The translations under genes were made by a program, and so were the position numbers. A DNA stretch of 64,000 nucleotides from Rhizobium sp. NFR07 (GTDB lineage Bacteria > Pseudomonadota > Alphaproteobacteria > Rhizobiales > Rhizobiaceae). This document shows positions 18,846 through 28,205 of the stretch, one piece after another. Each line of letters opens with the position of its first letter. Positions within the stretch are counted from its first letter, which is position 1. The stretch lies in assembly GCF_900111905.1 (NCBI RefSeq), contig NZ_FOKM01000008.1:1-64000 (forward strand). The letters run 5' to 3'. Below the pieces are notes generated by a model. It searched no databases, was not told the origin of the DNA, and was given only the letters and a program-made list of their open reading frames with translations.

Positions 18846-20354
18846 ATGCTGCACCAGAAAATCGTCGAGTCGCCGTTCAAGCTGAAATACGGCAACTATA
18901 TCGGCGGCGAATGGCGGGAGCCGATCAGCGGCAAATATTTCGACAACATCACCCCGGTCACCGGTGGCAAGCTCTGCGAAATTCCGCGCTCCGACGAAAA
19001 GGACATCAACGCCGCGCTCGACGCAGCCCATGCTGCAAAGGACAAATGGGGCCGCACGGCACCCGCCGAGCGCTCCAACATCCTGATGAAGATCGCCCAG
19101 CGTATGGAGGACAAGCTGGAGGTTCTCGCCCAGGCCGAGACCTGGGACAACGGCAAGCCGATCCGTGAGACGATGGCTGCAGACATTCCGCTTGCCATCG
19201 ACCACTTTCGCTATTTCGCCTCCTGCATCCGCGCCCAGGAAGGCTCGATCGGCGAGATCGACAACGATACCGTCGCCTACCACTTCCATGAGCCGCTCGG
19301 CGTCGTCGGCCAGATCATCCCGTGGAACTTCCCGATCCTGATGGCCGCCTGGAAGCTTGCCCCGGCACTCGCCGCCGGCAACTGCGTCGTCATCAAGCCG
19401 GCCGAACAGACACCCGCATCGCTGCTCGTCTGGGCCGAGATCATCGGCGACCTCCTACCTCCTGGCGTGCTCAACATCGTCAACGGCTTCGGCCTTGAAG
19501 CCGGCAAGCCGCTCGCCTCGTCGAACCGCATCGCCAAGATCGCCTTCACCGGCGAGACGACGACGGGCCGGCTGATCATGCAATATGCCAGCCAGAACCT
19601 AATTCCGGTCACGCTGGAACTCGGCGGCAAGTCGCCCAACATCTTCTTCGCCGACGTCGCCAATGAAGACGACGACTTTTTCGACAAGGCGCTCGAAGGT
19701 TTTGCGATGTTCGCGCTGAACCAGGGCGAGGTCTGCACATGCCCAAGCCGTGCGCTGGTGCATGAAAGCATCTACGACCGGTTCATGGAAAAGGCAGTCA
19801 AGCGCGTCCAGGCGATCAAGCAGGGCAATCCGCTTGATGCGGAAACGATGATCGGCGCCCAGGCCTCCACCGAACAGATGGAAAAGATCCTCGCCTATCT
19901 CGATATCGGCCGCCAAGAAGGTGCCGAAGTGCTGACCGGCGGTGCCCGCAACGATCTCGGCGGCGAGCTTTCCGAGGGCTATTACATCCAGCCGACCATC
20001 TTCAAGGGCCACAACAAGATGCGCGTCTTCCAGGAGGAAATCTTCGGGCCGGTGGTCTCGGTGACGACCTTCAAGGACGATGCGGAAGCGCTATCTATCG
20101 CCAATGACACGCTCTACGGCCTCGGCGCCGGTGTCTGGACCCGCGATGGCAACCGTGCCTACCGCTTCGGCCGCGAGATCCAGGCGGGCCGCGTCTGGAC
20201 CAATTGCTACCATGCCTATCCGGCCCACGCGGCCTTCGGCGGCTACAAGCAGTCCGGCATCGGTCGCGAGACCCACAAGATGATGCTCGACCACTATCAG
20301 CAGACCAAGAACATGCTGGTCAGCTACAGCCCGAAGAAGCTCGGCTTCTTCTGA
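18846..20354 (+). CDS. NAD-dependent aldehyde dehydrogenase (ExaC/AcoD type)
   Basis: Oxidises an aliphatic aldehyde, probably acetaldehyde, to the acid. 502 residues, normal for the class. Visible: [20 protein letters not shown] (cofactor site), [27 protein letters not shown] with the catalytic glutamate (about residue 262), [11 protein letters not shown] with the catalytic cysteine (about 301), and EEIFGPV. AAGGGAGG precedes the start. The regulator upstream and the DUF779 gene downstream are a recurring set in alphaproteobacteria. Confidence 0.95.
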   Translation: MLHQKIVESPFKLKYGNYIGGEWREPISGKYFDNITPVTGGKLCEIPRSDEKDINAALDAAHAAKDKWGRTAPAERSNILMKIAQRMEDKLEVLAQAETWDNGKPIRETMAADIPLAIDHFRYFASCIRAQEGSIGEIDNDTVAYHFHEPLGVVGQIIPWNFPILMAAWKLAPALAAGNCVVIKPAEQTPASLLVWAEIIGDLLPPGVLNIVNGFGLEAGKPLASSNRIAKIAFTGETTTGRLIMQYASQNLIPVTLELGGKSPNIFFADVANEDDDFFDKALEGFAMFALNQGEVCTCPSRALVHESIYDRFMEKAVKRVQAIKQGNPLDAETMIGAQASTEQMEKILAYLDIGRQEGAEVLTGGARNDLGGELSEGYYIQPTIFKGHNKMRVFQEEIFGPVVSVTTFKDDAEALSIANDTLYGLGAGVWTRDGNRAYRFGREIQAGRVWTNCYHAYPAHAAFGGYKQSGIGRETHKMMLDHYQQTKNMLVSYSPKKLGFF

Positions 20355-20366
20355 GACGATCGGCCT

Positions 20367-20482
20367 GAATTCGCCCTGCCGGGCTGCAAATGGCGCCTTC
20401 TGCGCTTCCGGTGCTCATGGACTTCAAGTCCACTCCGCTCCGGTTCTCGAAGTCACCATTTTCGCCACGGCAGGACGAATTC
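20367..20482. repeat. Palindromic intergenic repeat bounded by GAATTC
   Basis: 116 bp whose ends are inverted copies (GAATTCGCCCTGCC... and ...GGCAGGACGAATTC, then AAATGG / CCATTTT). An inner hairpin forms around ATGGACTT / AAGTCCA, with CCGG repeats. Lies between the aldehyde dehydrogenase and DUF779 genes. No coding signal in the 300-bp gap. Confidence 0.7.
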
Positions 20483-20654
20483 CGGGCTTAATCGCCGGCA
20501 ACCGCGCGCGAAACGAGAGGACTATCTCGCTTTGACGCTGGTGAGAGACGGAAACCTCGCGACACGGTTCCTTCTCCCCGTCAGAACGGAGAGAAGGTGG
20601 CGGCAGCCGGATGAGGGGCAGTTTTCAAGCTCTCTTCACCCAGAAAGGACCACC

Positions 20655-21035
20655 ATGGACACCACCATCAACGGCGAACCGCGCGTCACCGCCACGGATG
20701 CCGCACTCTCGCTCATCGCCGAAATCCAAGAGGACTATCCCGACATCCTGTTCCACCAGTCCGGCGGCTGTTGCGACGGCTCGTCGCCCATGTGCTATCC
20801 GGCCGATGATTTCATCGTCGGTGACCAGGATGTCAGGCTCGGCGAAATCGGCGGCGTGCCGGTCTATATCAGCGGCAGCCAGTTCGAAGCCTGGAAGCAC
20901 ACCCAGCTGATCATCGATGTCGTGCCGGGGCGGGGAGGCATGTTCTCGCTCGATAACGGCCGGGAAAAACGCTTCCTCACCCGTTCGCGCCTCTTCGGCG
21001 GCGGGGAAGCCTGCGCCATACCGGGCGTCGCCTGA
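20655..21035 (+). CDS. DUF779 family protein, partner of aldehyde dehydrogenase
   Basis: 126 residues from ATG 20655 with AAAGGA upstream; an in-frame start at 20532 would cover non-conserved sequence. The cysteine-rich segment FHQSGGCCDGSSPMCYP (about 37-53) is the DUF779 signature and could bind a metal. The family is encoded next to acetaldehyde-type dehydrogenases, as here. Exact role unknown. Confidence 0.88.
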   Translation: MDTTINGEPRVTATDAALSLIAEIQEDYPDILFHQSGGCCDGSSPMCYPADDFIVGDQDVRLGEIGGVPVYISGSQFEAWKHTQLIIDVVPGRGGMFSLDNGREKRFLTRSRLFGGGEACAIPGVA

Positions 21036-21039
21036 CAGC

Positions 21040-21687
21040 CTATCGGCCGGCGGCGCGAACCGGCTGCCCGTTGCGTGACCGCTTCCAGGTCAGGATCGGC
21101 CGGCGCACGAAGCGGTAGGCGACGAGAAGCGCGATCAGTGCGACATGGATAAACGGCCCTGCTGTCACCGACTTGACGGCGAGCACGTAATGAAACGCCC
21201 CCGCGACCGCGATCAGATAGATCAGCTTGTGAAGCTTTACCCAGCCCTGACCGAGCTTGAGGATTGACCAGTTGTTCGATGTCACCGCAAGGGGAATAAG
21301 GCAGAGCAGCGCCGCAAAGCCGATGGTGATATAGGGCCGCCGCGCGATATCCCCGCCGACCGCGCCGAAATTCAGCTGCAGGTCGAGCAGCAGATAGACC
21401 GAAAAATGCATCGCCACGTAATAGAAGGCGAGCAGGCCGAGCGCCCGCCGGTAGCGCACCCAGTTGATGCCGAAGAGGTCGCGCAGTGGCGTGATCGCCA
21501 GCGTCGCGATGATCAGCCGAAGCGCCCATATGCCGAGCAGGTGCTCGAATGTCTTGACCGGATTGAAGCCGAGGCACCCGGTTGCCGCCTGATAGAAATA
21601 CCAGGCCGCTGGACAGAGGCCGATGACGTAAAGCGCCCAGATGCTGGCGGCGTGATATTTGCGGGGCAGGGCGGGAAGAAAAGCCAT
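21040..21687 (-). CDS. msrQ: Heme-binding subunit of the MsrPQ methionine sulfoxide reductase
   Basis: Inner-membrane heme b protein that passes electrons to periplasmic MsrP. 215 residues with about six helices; the YedZ features are GIWALRLIIATLAITPLR, YRRALGLLAFYYVAMHF and LHKLIYLIAVAGAFHYV, with the heme-ligating histidines in the helices. ATG 21687 chosen; the open frame further upstream lies inside msrP. Two bp follow msrP, so they form one operon. Confidence 0.94.
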   Translation of the reverse strand: MAFLPALPRKYHAASIWALYVIGLCPAAWYFYQAATGCLGFNPVKTFEHLLGIWALRLIIATLAITPLRDLFGINWVRYRRALGLLAFYYVAMHFSVYLLLDLQLNFGAVGGDIARRPYITIGFAALLCLIPLAVTSNNWSILKLGQGWVKLHKLIYLIAVAGAFHYVLAVKSVTAGPFIHVALIALLVAYRFVRRPILTWKRSRNGQPVRAAGR

Positions 21688-21689
21688 GC

Positions 21690-22634
21690 TCAATAATTCG
21701 CCTTCAGGTCCATGCCGGCATAGAGGCTGGCCACCTCGTCCGCGTAACCGTTGAACGGCAGCGTATCGACCCGTTTGGTGCCGAAGAACCCGCCTTCGCC
21801 GATCCGCTGCTCGGTCGCCTGGCTCCAGCGCGGATGATCGACCGCCGGATTGACGTTGGAGTAGAAGCCGTATTCGCGGGCATTGGAATTTTTCCAAGTC
21901 GTTTGTGGTTGCTCTTCCACGAGCTTGATCTTGACGATCGACTTGATGCCCTTGAACCCATATTTCCACGGCACGACCAGCCGGATCGGCGCACCGTTCT
22001 GGTTCGGCAGCGTTTCGCCGTAAAGCCCGACGGCCAGGATCGTCAGCGGATGCCGCGCCTCGTCCATCCTCAGGCCCTCGACATAAGGCCAGGGCAAGGC
22101 CTGGAAGAGACCGCCTTGACCCGGCATTTCCTCCGGCCGCACGACCGTTTCGAAAGCCACGTATTTGGCGCTGCCGAGCGGATCGACCTTGTCAAGAATG
22201 GCCGACAGCGGAAAGCCGATCCACGGGATCACCATCGACCAGCCCTCGACACAGCGCATCCGGTAGGTGCGCTCCTCGAGCTTCATCTTCATGATCTCGT
22301 CGAGACCGAATTCCTTCGGCTTGCCGACAAGCCCTTCCACCTTCACCGACCACGGGGTCGGCTTGAAGGCGCCGGAATTCTGCGACGGATCTTCCTTGCC
22401 GACGCCGAACTCGTAAAAATTGTTATAGGTGGTGATCGCTTCTTTCGGCGTCAGCTTCTCATTCAGCTTGTAGGGGCCAGGCTGCGCGGTGAGTGGCGCC
22501 GCCAGCGCCTCGCCGCCGAAGGTGAGGCCAATGCCGGCAGCCGCGGCGGCGCCGATGAAGTTCCTGCGCGACATATAGATGGTCTTGGGCGTGATTTCCG
22601 AGGCTGCGATCTGCGGCGGACGGTAGGCGGGCAT
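21690..22634 (-). CDS. msrP: Methionine sulfoxide reductase catalytic subunit, periplasmic molybdoprotein
   Basis: Repairs oxidised methionines in the periplasm. 314 residues. A Tat signal ([16 protein letters not shown], about 22-37) precedes the molybdopterin domain; [10 protein letters not shown] holds the cysteine that ligates molybdenum, and [15 protein letters not shown] is conserved. GAGGAG lies upstream. msrQ follows 2 bp later. Confidence 0.95.
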   Translation of the reverse strand: MPAYRPPQIAASEITPKTIYMSRRNFIGAAAAAGIGLTFGGEALAAPLTAQPGPYKLNEKLTPKEAITTYNNFYEFGVGKEDPSQNSGAFKPTPWSVKVEGLVGKPKEFGLDEIMKMKLEERTYRMRCVEGWSMVIPWIGFPLSAILDKVDPLGSAKYVAFETVVRPEEMPGQGGLFQALPWPYVEGLRMDEARHPLTILAVGLYGETLPNQNGAPIRLVVPWKYGFKGIKSIVKIKLVEEQPQTTWKNSNAREYGFYSNVNPAVDHPRWSQATEQRIGEGGFFGTKRVDTLPFNGYADEVASLYAGMDLKANY

Positions 22635-22845
22635 GACGAGCTCTCCTCAGGCAACGTGCCTTTACATATGCTTATACGTAATCCCAAAGCCTGCGGTTTC
22701 ACAGCCATGCAAATATTGTAGGAAGCCACGTTTGCGTGAAACGCGTCGAACGGTTTTTGCGCCTGCCTCTTGGAACGCGCGGCCCCAGTTCTCATTTATC
22801 GCATGCACGGCCTTCACTGACGACTTGGCCATATGGAGGGTTGGA

Positions 22846-23268
22846 ATGGCGACGAAAACTTGGGATGCCGCCAGCGAGCGTTTCATCAAGGATGATCTTG
22901 ATCATGTCGAAAAGCTCAGGCGCCTGCGCCGTCTGAACGGCATCGCCCGCTTGATGGATACCGCGATCCGCATTCCCGGCACCGGCATCCGTTTCGGTGC
23001 CGATTCCATCTTCGGCCTGATTCCGGTGGTCGGCGATGCCGGCGGCGCACTGGTCGGCCTTTATATCGTCAACGAGGCGCGCCGCATGGGCGTGCCGCCT
23101 AACAAGCTCGTCCAAATGCTCGGCAATATCGCCGCCGACGGCGTGGTCGGCAGCATCCCCGTCGCCGGCGACCTGTTCGACCTTTTCTTCAAATCCCACC
23201 GCCGCAACCTCGATATCATCCTCCAGCATTTCGATGTGCGGGCGGAGGAGTTGCGGAACGCGCGGTAG
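22846..23268 (+). CDS. DUF4112 family membrane protein
   Basis: 140 residues from ATG 22846 with GGAGGG upstream; the longer open frame from 22633 overlaps the msrP promoter. The core IPGTGIRFGADSIFGLIPVV and IPVAGDLFDLFFKSHRRN match DUF4112, a small protein with two weak membrane segments. Function unknown. Confidence 0.87.
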   Translation: MATKTWDAASERFIKDDLDHVEKLRRLRRLNGIARLMDTAIRIPGTGIRFGADSIFGLIPVVGDAGGALVGLYIVNEARRMGVPPNKLVQMLGNIAADGVVGSIPVAGDLFDLFFKSHRRNLDIILQHFDVRAEELRNAR

Positions 23269-23303
23269 TAATTAGGTCGATATAGCGCGAGCCAAACAAG
23301 CTC

Positions 23304-23423
23304 TCCTCATTCCTGTGCTTGTCACAGGAATCCAGTCAGCCCAAGTCCTTGGGCTGAAAAGACTCCTCTCGCCGCGCGGACGCGCGTCGGCTGGATCCCT
23401 GTGACAAGCACAGGAATGAGGGA
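23304..23423. repeat. Palindromic intergenic repeat upstream of ilvD
   Basis: Ends are inverted copies: CCTCATTCCTGTGCTTGTCA at 23304 region and its complement ending at about 23423, continuing with CAGGAATCCAG / CTGGATCCCTG. The middle contains CAGCCCAAGTCCTTGGGCTG. The rest of the 406-bp gap before ilvD has no gene; a triple ACCGT repeat occurs at 23530-23549. Confidence 0.75.
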
Positions 23424-23674
23424 GGGTGGGATTGGCCGTTCGTGCAGAATGATTCCGAGGCATTACCCGATCAACGCGGGAGCACGCAGGCCTTTTACAG
23501 CCGATTTTGCCGAAACCCGCTTGATGCGAACCGTACCGTACCGTACTGTTTCGGCTTGAACCGGCAGTGACAGCATCCGGCAGTTGGTTTAGGACATATC
23601 CAAAAATAGGCTTTTTGCGCCTCTCTCCGGAAGCGGATAGAATGCCGGCCTGAATTTTGAGCGAGGAAATACCC

Positions 23675-25510
23675 ATGCCCGTCTATCGTTCGAGAACCAC
23701 GACCCACGGCCGCAACATGGCCGGCGCGCGCGGCCTTTGGCGCGCCACCGGCATGAAGGACGGCGATTTCGGCAAGCCGATCATCGCGGTCGTCAATTCC
23801 TTCACCCAGTTCGTGCCCGGTCACGTCCACCTGAAGGATCTCGGCCAGCTCGTCGCCCGCGAGATCGAGGCGGCCGGCGGTGTGGCCAAGGAATTCAACA
23901 CGATCGCCGTCGACGACGGCATCGCCATGGGCCATGACGGCATGCTCTATTCGCTGCCGTCGCGCGAAATCATTGCCGACTCGGTCGAATACATGGTCAA
24001 CGCGCACTGCGCCGATGCCATGGTCTGCATATCCAACTGCGATAAGATCACCCCCGGCATGCTGAATGCCGCGATGCGCCTCAACATCCCGGCCGTCTTC
24101 GTCTCCGGCGGCCCGATGGAAGCCGGCAAGGCGACAGTTCACGGCAAGAAGGTCGCGCTCGACCTCGTCGACGCCATGGTGGCCGCTGCCGACGAGAGCT
24201 ATACCGACGAGGAAGTCGAGACGATCGAGCGTTCCGCCTGTCCCACCTGCGGCTCGTGCTCCGGCATGTTTACCGCCAATTCGATGAACTGCCTGACCGA
24301 GGCGCTCGGCCTGTCGCTGCCCGGCAACGGCTCGACACTCGCCACCCATTCGGACCGCAAACGCCTGTTCGTCGAGGCCGGCCACCTGATCGTCGATCTC
24401 GCTCGTCGTCATTACGAGCAGGACGACATGACTGTCCTGCCGCGCAACATCGCCACCAAGCAGGCTTTTGAGAACGCCATGTCGCTCGATATCGCCATGG
24501 GCGGCTCCACCAACACCGTTCTGCACATCCTGGCGGCTGCCTATGAAGGTGGCATCGACTTCTCGATGGAAGATATCGACGCGCTGTCGCGCCGTGTTCC
24601 CTGCCTGTCCAAGGTCGCGCCGGCCAAGCAGGACGTCCATATGGAAGACGTCCACCGCGCCGGTGGCATCATGCGCATCCTCGGCGAGCTCGATCGCGGC
24701 GGCCTGATCAACCGCGATTGCTATACCGTTCACGAGACGACGCTGGGCGACGCCATCGACCGCTGGGATATCACCCGCACCAATTCCGAAACCGTCCGCG
24801 AGTTCTTCAAGGCAGCCCCCGGCGGCGTGCCGACCCAGGTCGCCTTCTCCCAGTCCTCGCGCTGGGAAGAGCTGGATACGGACAGCGAAAAGGGCGTCAT
24901 CCGCTCGGTCGAAAAGCCGTTCTCCAAGGATGGCGGCTTGGCCGTGCTTTACGGCAACATCGCGCTCGACGGCTGCATCGTGAAGACCGCCGGCGTCGAT
25001 GAATCGATCCTCAAATTCACCGGTCCCGCCCGCGTCTTCGAAAGCCAGGACGCTTCGGTCAAGGCGATCCTCTCCAACGAGGTCAAGGCCGGCGACGTCG
25101 TGGTCATCCGCTACGAAGGCCCGAAGGGCGGCCCGGGCATGCAGGAAATGCTCTATCCGACGAGCTACCTGAAGTCGAAGGGTCTCGGCAAGGCCTGCGC
25201 TCTGGTCACCGACGGCCGATTCTCGGGCGGCACGTCCGGCCTGTCCATCGGCCACGCTTCTCCGGAAGCGGCCCAGGGCGGTGCCATCGGCCTCGTTCAG
25301 GAAGGCGACCTGATCGAGATCGACATCCCGAACCGCACGATCAACCTCAAGGTCTCCGACGCCGATCTCGCCGCCCGCCGCCACGAGCAGGAAGCCCTCG
25401 GCTGGAAACCGGCCGCCCCGCGCAAGCGCAATGTCACGACCGCGCTCAAGGCCTATGCCGCATTTGCGGCGTCTGCCGACAAGGGCGCGGTGCGGATCCT
25501 GCCGGAATAG
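23675..25510 (+). CDS. ilvD: Dihydroxy-acid dehydratase
   Basis: Penultimate step of valine, leucine and isoleucine synthesis. 611 residues from ATG 23675 ([20 protein letters not shown]); 23657 is a weaker alternative. Iron-sulfur ligand motifs are present: NCDKITPGM and [36 protein letters not shown] sequence near residue 490 ([17 protein letters not shown]) and [15 protein letters not shown] complete the active site. Preceded by GAGGAAA. A hairpin follows. ilvA, which acts earlier in isoleucine synthesis, lies about 34 kb away in this window. Confidence 0.97.
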   Translation: MPVYRSRTTTHGRNMAGARGLWRATGMKDGDFGKPIIAVVNSFTQFVPGHVHLKDLGQLVAREIEAAGGVAKEFNTIAVDDGIAMGHDGMLYSLPSREIIADSVEYMVNAHCADAMVCISNCDKITPGMLNAAMRLNIPAVFVSGGPMEAGKATVHGKKVALDLVDAMVAAADESYTDEEVETIERSACPTCGSCSGMFTANSMNCLTEALGLSLPGNGSTLATHSDRKRLFVEAGHLIVDLARRHYEQDDMTVLPRNIATKQAFENAMSLDIAMGGSTNTVLHILAAAYEGGIDFSMEDIDALSRRVPCLSKVAPAKQDVHMEDVHRAGGIMRILGELDRGGLINRDCYTVHETTLGDAIDRWDITRTNSETVREFFKAAPGGVPTQVAFSQSSRWEELDTDSEKGVIRSVEKPFSKDGGLAVLYGNIALDGCIVKTAGVDESILKFTGPARVFESQDASVKAILSNEVKAGDVVVIRYEGPKGGPGMQEMLYPTSYLKSKGLGKACALVTDGRFSGGTSGLSIGHASPEAAQGGAIGLVQEGDLIEIDIPNRTINLKVSDADLAARRHEQEALGWKPAAPRKRNVTTALKAYAAFAASADKGAVRILPE

Positions 25511-25536
25511 GCCTGACCGCCATCGGATACATCGTC

Positions 25537-25570
25537 AAAGCCCTGCCCGGTTTCCCTGGCGGGGCTTTGT
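25537..25570 (+). terminator. Probable terminator of ilvD
   Basis: Stem AAAGCCCTGCC (25537-25547) / GGCGGGGCTTT (25558-25568), one G-U pair, 10-nt loop, only three T at the end. Moderate strength. Confidence 0.65.
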
Positions 25571-25600
25571 GTTATTCTGCCGCCGTCAGCATCTTGAACG

Positions 25601-25831
25601 ATGGCCATGTCCGAGCTTCATCGCATCACATTCGATCCGCAGATTTCCTCCGGCCGTCCGACCATCCGCGGGATGCGCATTCGGGTAAAGGACATCCTCG
25701 AGCTTCTCGCAGCAGGTGCGAGCCATGAGGAAATTCTGGAGGATTACCCCGCGCTCGAAACCGCTGACATCAGCGCAGCGCTTGAATATGCGGCACGCCA
25801 GAGCGACCACATCGTCTTGCACATTGCCTGA
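25601..25831 (+). CDS. DUF433 antitoxin-like protein
   Basis: 76 residues. DUF433 proteins are small winged-helix-type antitoxins usually paired with a DUF5615 (PIN-like) toxin. Visible: HRITFDPQISSGRPTIRGMR at the N terminus and VKDILELLAAGASHEEILEDYP, the family core. The stop overlaps an ATG (TGATG), the usual coupling to the toxin gene, but the following frame stops after 24 codons, so this antitoxin appears to have lost its toxin. Confidence 0.88.
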   Translation: MAMSELHRITFDPQISSGRPTIRGMRIRVKDILELLAAGASHEEILEDYPALETADISAALEYAARQSDHIVLHIA

Positions 25832-25905
25832 TGCGCTTCCTCCTCGAAGTTTTTTTGGGAGGGAAAGCAAGCGTTCCGATGCCGATCTTACAGTGGGCGG
25901 CTTAA
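25831..25905 (+). pseudogene. Remnant of a DUF5615-type toxin gene
   Basis: A 24-codon frame starts in the TGATG overlap with the DUF433 gene and begins MRFLLE, resembling the MRFLLD start of DUF5615 toxins, then departs from the family (VFLGGKASVPM) and stops. A normal toxin has over 100 residues. I read this as a deletion remnant; the similarity is only about six residues. Confidence 0.45.
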
Positions 25906-26253
25906 CCCCTCATACGCCTCGTTGAGCTGCTTCATCCGTTCCTCGTAGGCGCCGGTCAGACAGGCCGCATCGCCGCCGCAGGCCTGGCGCTTCTTCAGCC
26001 AGGCGCTCTGTTCCTCGCGCAGCTTGTCGCGATTGCCCATGGCGAGCAGGCTGGTCAGGATGTCGAAAGTAGTCACCATCTTCACGTCGGCATCGTTGAG
26101 CACACGTGTGTCGCAGATCACCTTCTCGTCGGGCGCCAGATCGGTCCGCTCGCAGTCGAAGCTCGCAGCCGCTGCCGGGGTGGCGAGATTGGGCGCCAGA
26201 AGAGTGGTCGCGAGAGTGCCCGAAAGCAGAATTGCGGCGAGTTTCGATGTCAT
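25888..26253 (-). CDS. Secreted LprI/DUF1311-like protein
   Basis: 121 residues. Signal peptide at 1-29 (LAAILLSGTLATTLLAPNL then AAA-SFDC). Mature part: SFDCERTDLAPDEKVICDT, then LREEQSAWLKKRQACGGDAACL, then AYEERMKQL, which is the lysozyme-inhibitor LprI / DUF1311 pattern with four cysteines. Likely periplasmic. Its 3' end overlaps the toxin remnant on the opposite strand. Confidence 0.82.
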   Translation of the reverse strand: MTSKLAAILLSGTLATTLLAPNLATPAAAASFDCERTDLAPDEKVICDTRVLNDADVKMVTTFDILTSLLAMGNRDKLREEQSAWLKKRQACGGDAACLTGAYEERMKQLNEAYEGLSRPL

Positions 26254-26298
26254 GGCCTGTGCTCCTGATGCCTTGGCAGGGCCGACAGGACAGATCCG

Positions 26299-26673
26299 CT
26301 AGAATGCGTCCTTGAGGCTCCAGATGACGAAGATGATGCAGGCGAGCCAGATGGCAAGGATGACGGCGAGGCCGGTCCGGCTGACGGGGCGGCCGGAACG
26401 CTGTTCGGCCTGGAGCCGGAATTCGTCCATCAGCGGGCCGGGCACGAGCCGGATCGCCCAGAGGATGCCGAGCGGCACGATGAGTAGGTCGTCGAGATAA
26501 CCGAGTATCGGGATGAAATCCGGGATGAGATCGACAGGAGACAGCGCATAGGCCGCGACCGCCCCAGCCACCAGCTTGGCGCCAAGCGGCACTCGGCGAT
26601 CACGCGCGGCGATCCAAAGCGCCACCACATCCCGCTTGAGCGCCTTCGCCCATCTCTTCGCCTTTTCAAGCAT
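26299..26673 (-). CDS. YkvA-like (DUF1232) membrane protein
   Basis: 124 residues from the ATG at 26673, which has GGGAAAG upstream and gives the common start MLEKAKRWAKALKRDVVAL. The DUF1232 core YALSPVDLIPDFIPILGYLD is at about 47-66, with a C-terminal membrane helix. The frame is open 23 codons further up to 26742, but that extension covers a perfect palindrome likely to be an operator. Function unknown. Confidence 0.83.
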   Translation of the reverse strand: MLEKAKRWAKALKRDVVALWIAARDRRVPLGAKLVAGAVAAYALSPVDLIPDFIPILGYLDDLLIVPLGILWAIRLVPGPLMDEFRLQAEQRSGRPVSRTGLAVILAIWLACIIFVIWSLKDAF

Positions 26674-26710
26674 GTTCTTTCCCAGCCTGCCTCTGATACC
26701 CATATAGACG

Positions 26711-26724
26711 AACGACCGGTCGTT
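26711..26724. promoter_or_regulatory. Perfect 14-bp palindrome, possible TetR-family operator
   Basis: AACGACCGGTCGTT is its own reverse complement, with partial symmetry beyond. It lies between the DUF1232 start (26673) and the divergent protease start. ACCGGTCGT cores are common in TetR-type operators; no TetR gene is nearby. Confidence 0.45.
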
Positions 26725-26801
26725 TCGTCTGGTTTCGGCCATCTTTATTTTCCAGCCTGCGGCGCTAAAACGCCATTTGGAATTCTATCATGAGGAATCG
26801 A

Positions 26802-28205
26802 ATGTTCAGCCTGCTCAGACACGTGTCGGTCGGTCTCTTTGCTCTGGCGGTGGTATGTCCCGTCGGCGCTCACGCGCAAGATACGAAAACGGTTCCGCAG
26901 AGCCGCCAGGAAATGCAGCTCTCCTTCTCGCCGCTGGTCAAGCAGACCGCCGGTGCCGTGGTGAATGTCTATGCCGAACGCGTCGTGCAGCGGCCGAGCA
27001 TGTATACCGGCGACCCCTTCTTCGATCAGTTCTTCGGCCAGCGCATGCCGAACCGTTCGGAAAAGCAGTCGTCGCTCGGCTCGGGCGTGATCCTCTCCCA
27101 TGACGGTCTCGTGGTCACCAACAACCACGTCATCAACGGCGCCGACGACATCAAGATTGCGCTGGCCGACGGACGCGAGTTTCCCTGCGAACTGGTGCTG
27201 AAGGACGAGACGGTCGATCTCGCGGTGCTGCGCATCAAGAGCAAGGAGGATTTTCCGGTTCTGGCGATCGGTGATTCCGACCGCACCGAGGTGGGCGATC
27301 TCGTCCTTGCCATCGGCAACCCGTTCGGCGTCGGCCAGACGGTGACGAGCGGCATCGTCTCGGCGCTTGCCCGCAACCAGGTCAATAGCGGCGATTTCGG
27401 CTTCTTCATCCAGACCGATGCCTCGATCAATCCCGGCAATTCCGGCGGCGCGCTGATGAACATGAACGGCGAGCTGATCGGCATCAACACCGCGATCTTC
27501 TCCCGCGGCGGCGGCTCCAACGGCGTCGGCTTCGCAATCCCCGCCAATCTCGTGAAAGTCTTCCTGGCGGCCGCTGCCGAAGGCAAGACCACCTTCGAGC
27601 GTCCCTTCGTCGGCGCGACCTTCGAGCCGGTCACGTCCGATGTCGCCGAAGCGCTCGGCCTGAAGGCCGCCCGCGGCGCGCTTGTCGTGCGTACCGTCGA
27701 AGGCGGCCCGGCCGACAAGGCCGGCTTGAAGCCGGGCGAGGTGGTCACCGCCGTCAACGGCATCGCCGTCGAACATCCCGATGCGCTCGGTTATCGTCTG
27801 ACGACGGCCGGCCTCGGCAAGCAGGCGGAACTGACGGTGCAGACAGCCGACGGCTCCCGGGAAATGACGCTTGCGCTCAACACTGCCCCCGAGACGACCC
27901 CGCGCGACGAGCGCCTCATCGAAGGCCGCAATCCCTTCGCCGGCCTGCATATCGCCAATCTCTCGCCCAAGCTCGCGACCGAACTCCGTGTTCCGGCCGA
28001 AAAGACCGGCGTCATCGTCACCGATGTCTCGCGCGGATCGCCGTCGGCACGCCTCGGCTTCCAGCCCAATGACATCATCGTCGCCATCAACGGCAGCCCG
28101 GTGAACACGACGAAGACGATGGAAGGCATGATGGACGAGGACCCGGGCTTCTGGCGCGTCGAAATCGAGCGCAACGGCCAGCGTATCCGGCAATTCTTCC
28201 GATGA
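26802..28205 (+). CDS. DegP/DegQ-type periplasmic serine protease
   Basis: Degrades or refolds misfolded envelope proteins. About 467 residues. Signal peptide LLRHVSVGLFALAVVCPVGA; trypsin-like domain with catalytic His in VTNNHVI, Asp in DETVDLAVLRI and Ser in NPGNSGGALM; then two PDZ domains (about 270-365 and 385-465; GPADKAGLKPGEVV, SPSARLGFQPNDII). ATG 26802 has AGGA 5 bp upstream; ATG 26790 is also possible. The last codons overlap rarA (ATGA). Confidence 0.94.
   Translation: MFSLLRHVSVGLFALAVVCPVGAHAQDTKTVPQSRQEMQLSFSPLVKQTAGAVVNVYAERVVQRPSMYTGDPFFDQFFGQRMPNRSEKQSSLGSGVILSHDGLVVTNNHVINGADDIKIALADGREFPCELVLKDETVDLAVLRIKSKEDFPVLAIGDSDRTEVGDLVLAIGNPFGVGQTVTSGIVSALARNQVNSGDFGFFIQTDASINPGNSGGALMNMNGELIGINTAIFSRGGGSNGVGFAIPANLVKVFLAAAAEGKTTFERPFVGATFEPVTSDVAEALGLKAARGALVVRTVEGGPADKAGLKPGEVVTAVNGIAVEHPDALGYRLTTAGLGKQAELTVQTADGSREMTLALNTAPETTPRDERLIEGRNPFAGLHIANLSPKLATELRVPAEKTGVIVTDVSRGSPSARLGFQPNDIIVAINGSPVNTTKTMEGMMDEDPGFWRVEIERNGQRIRQFFR

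Noticed and set aside
23530..23549. Triple ACCGT direct repeat before ilvD
   Set aside because: Only three copies of 5 bp; could be chance, no regulator or tandem-repeat function can be supported.
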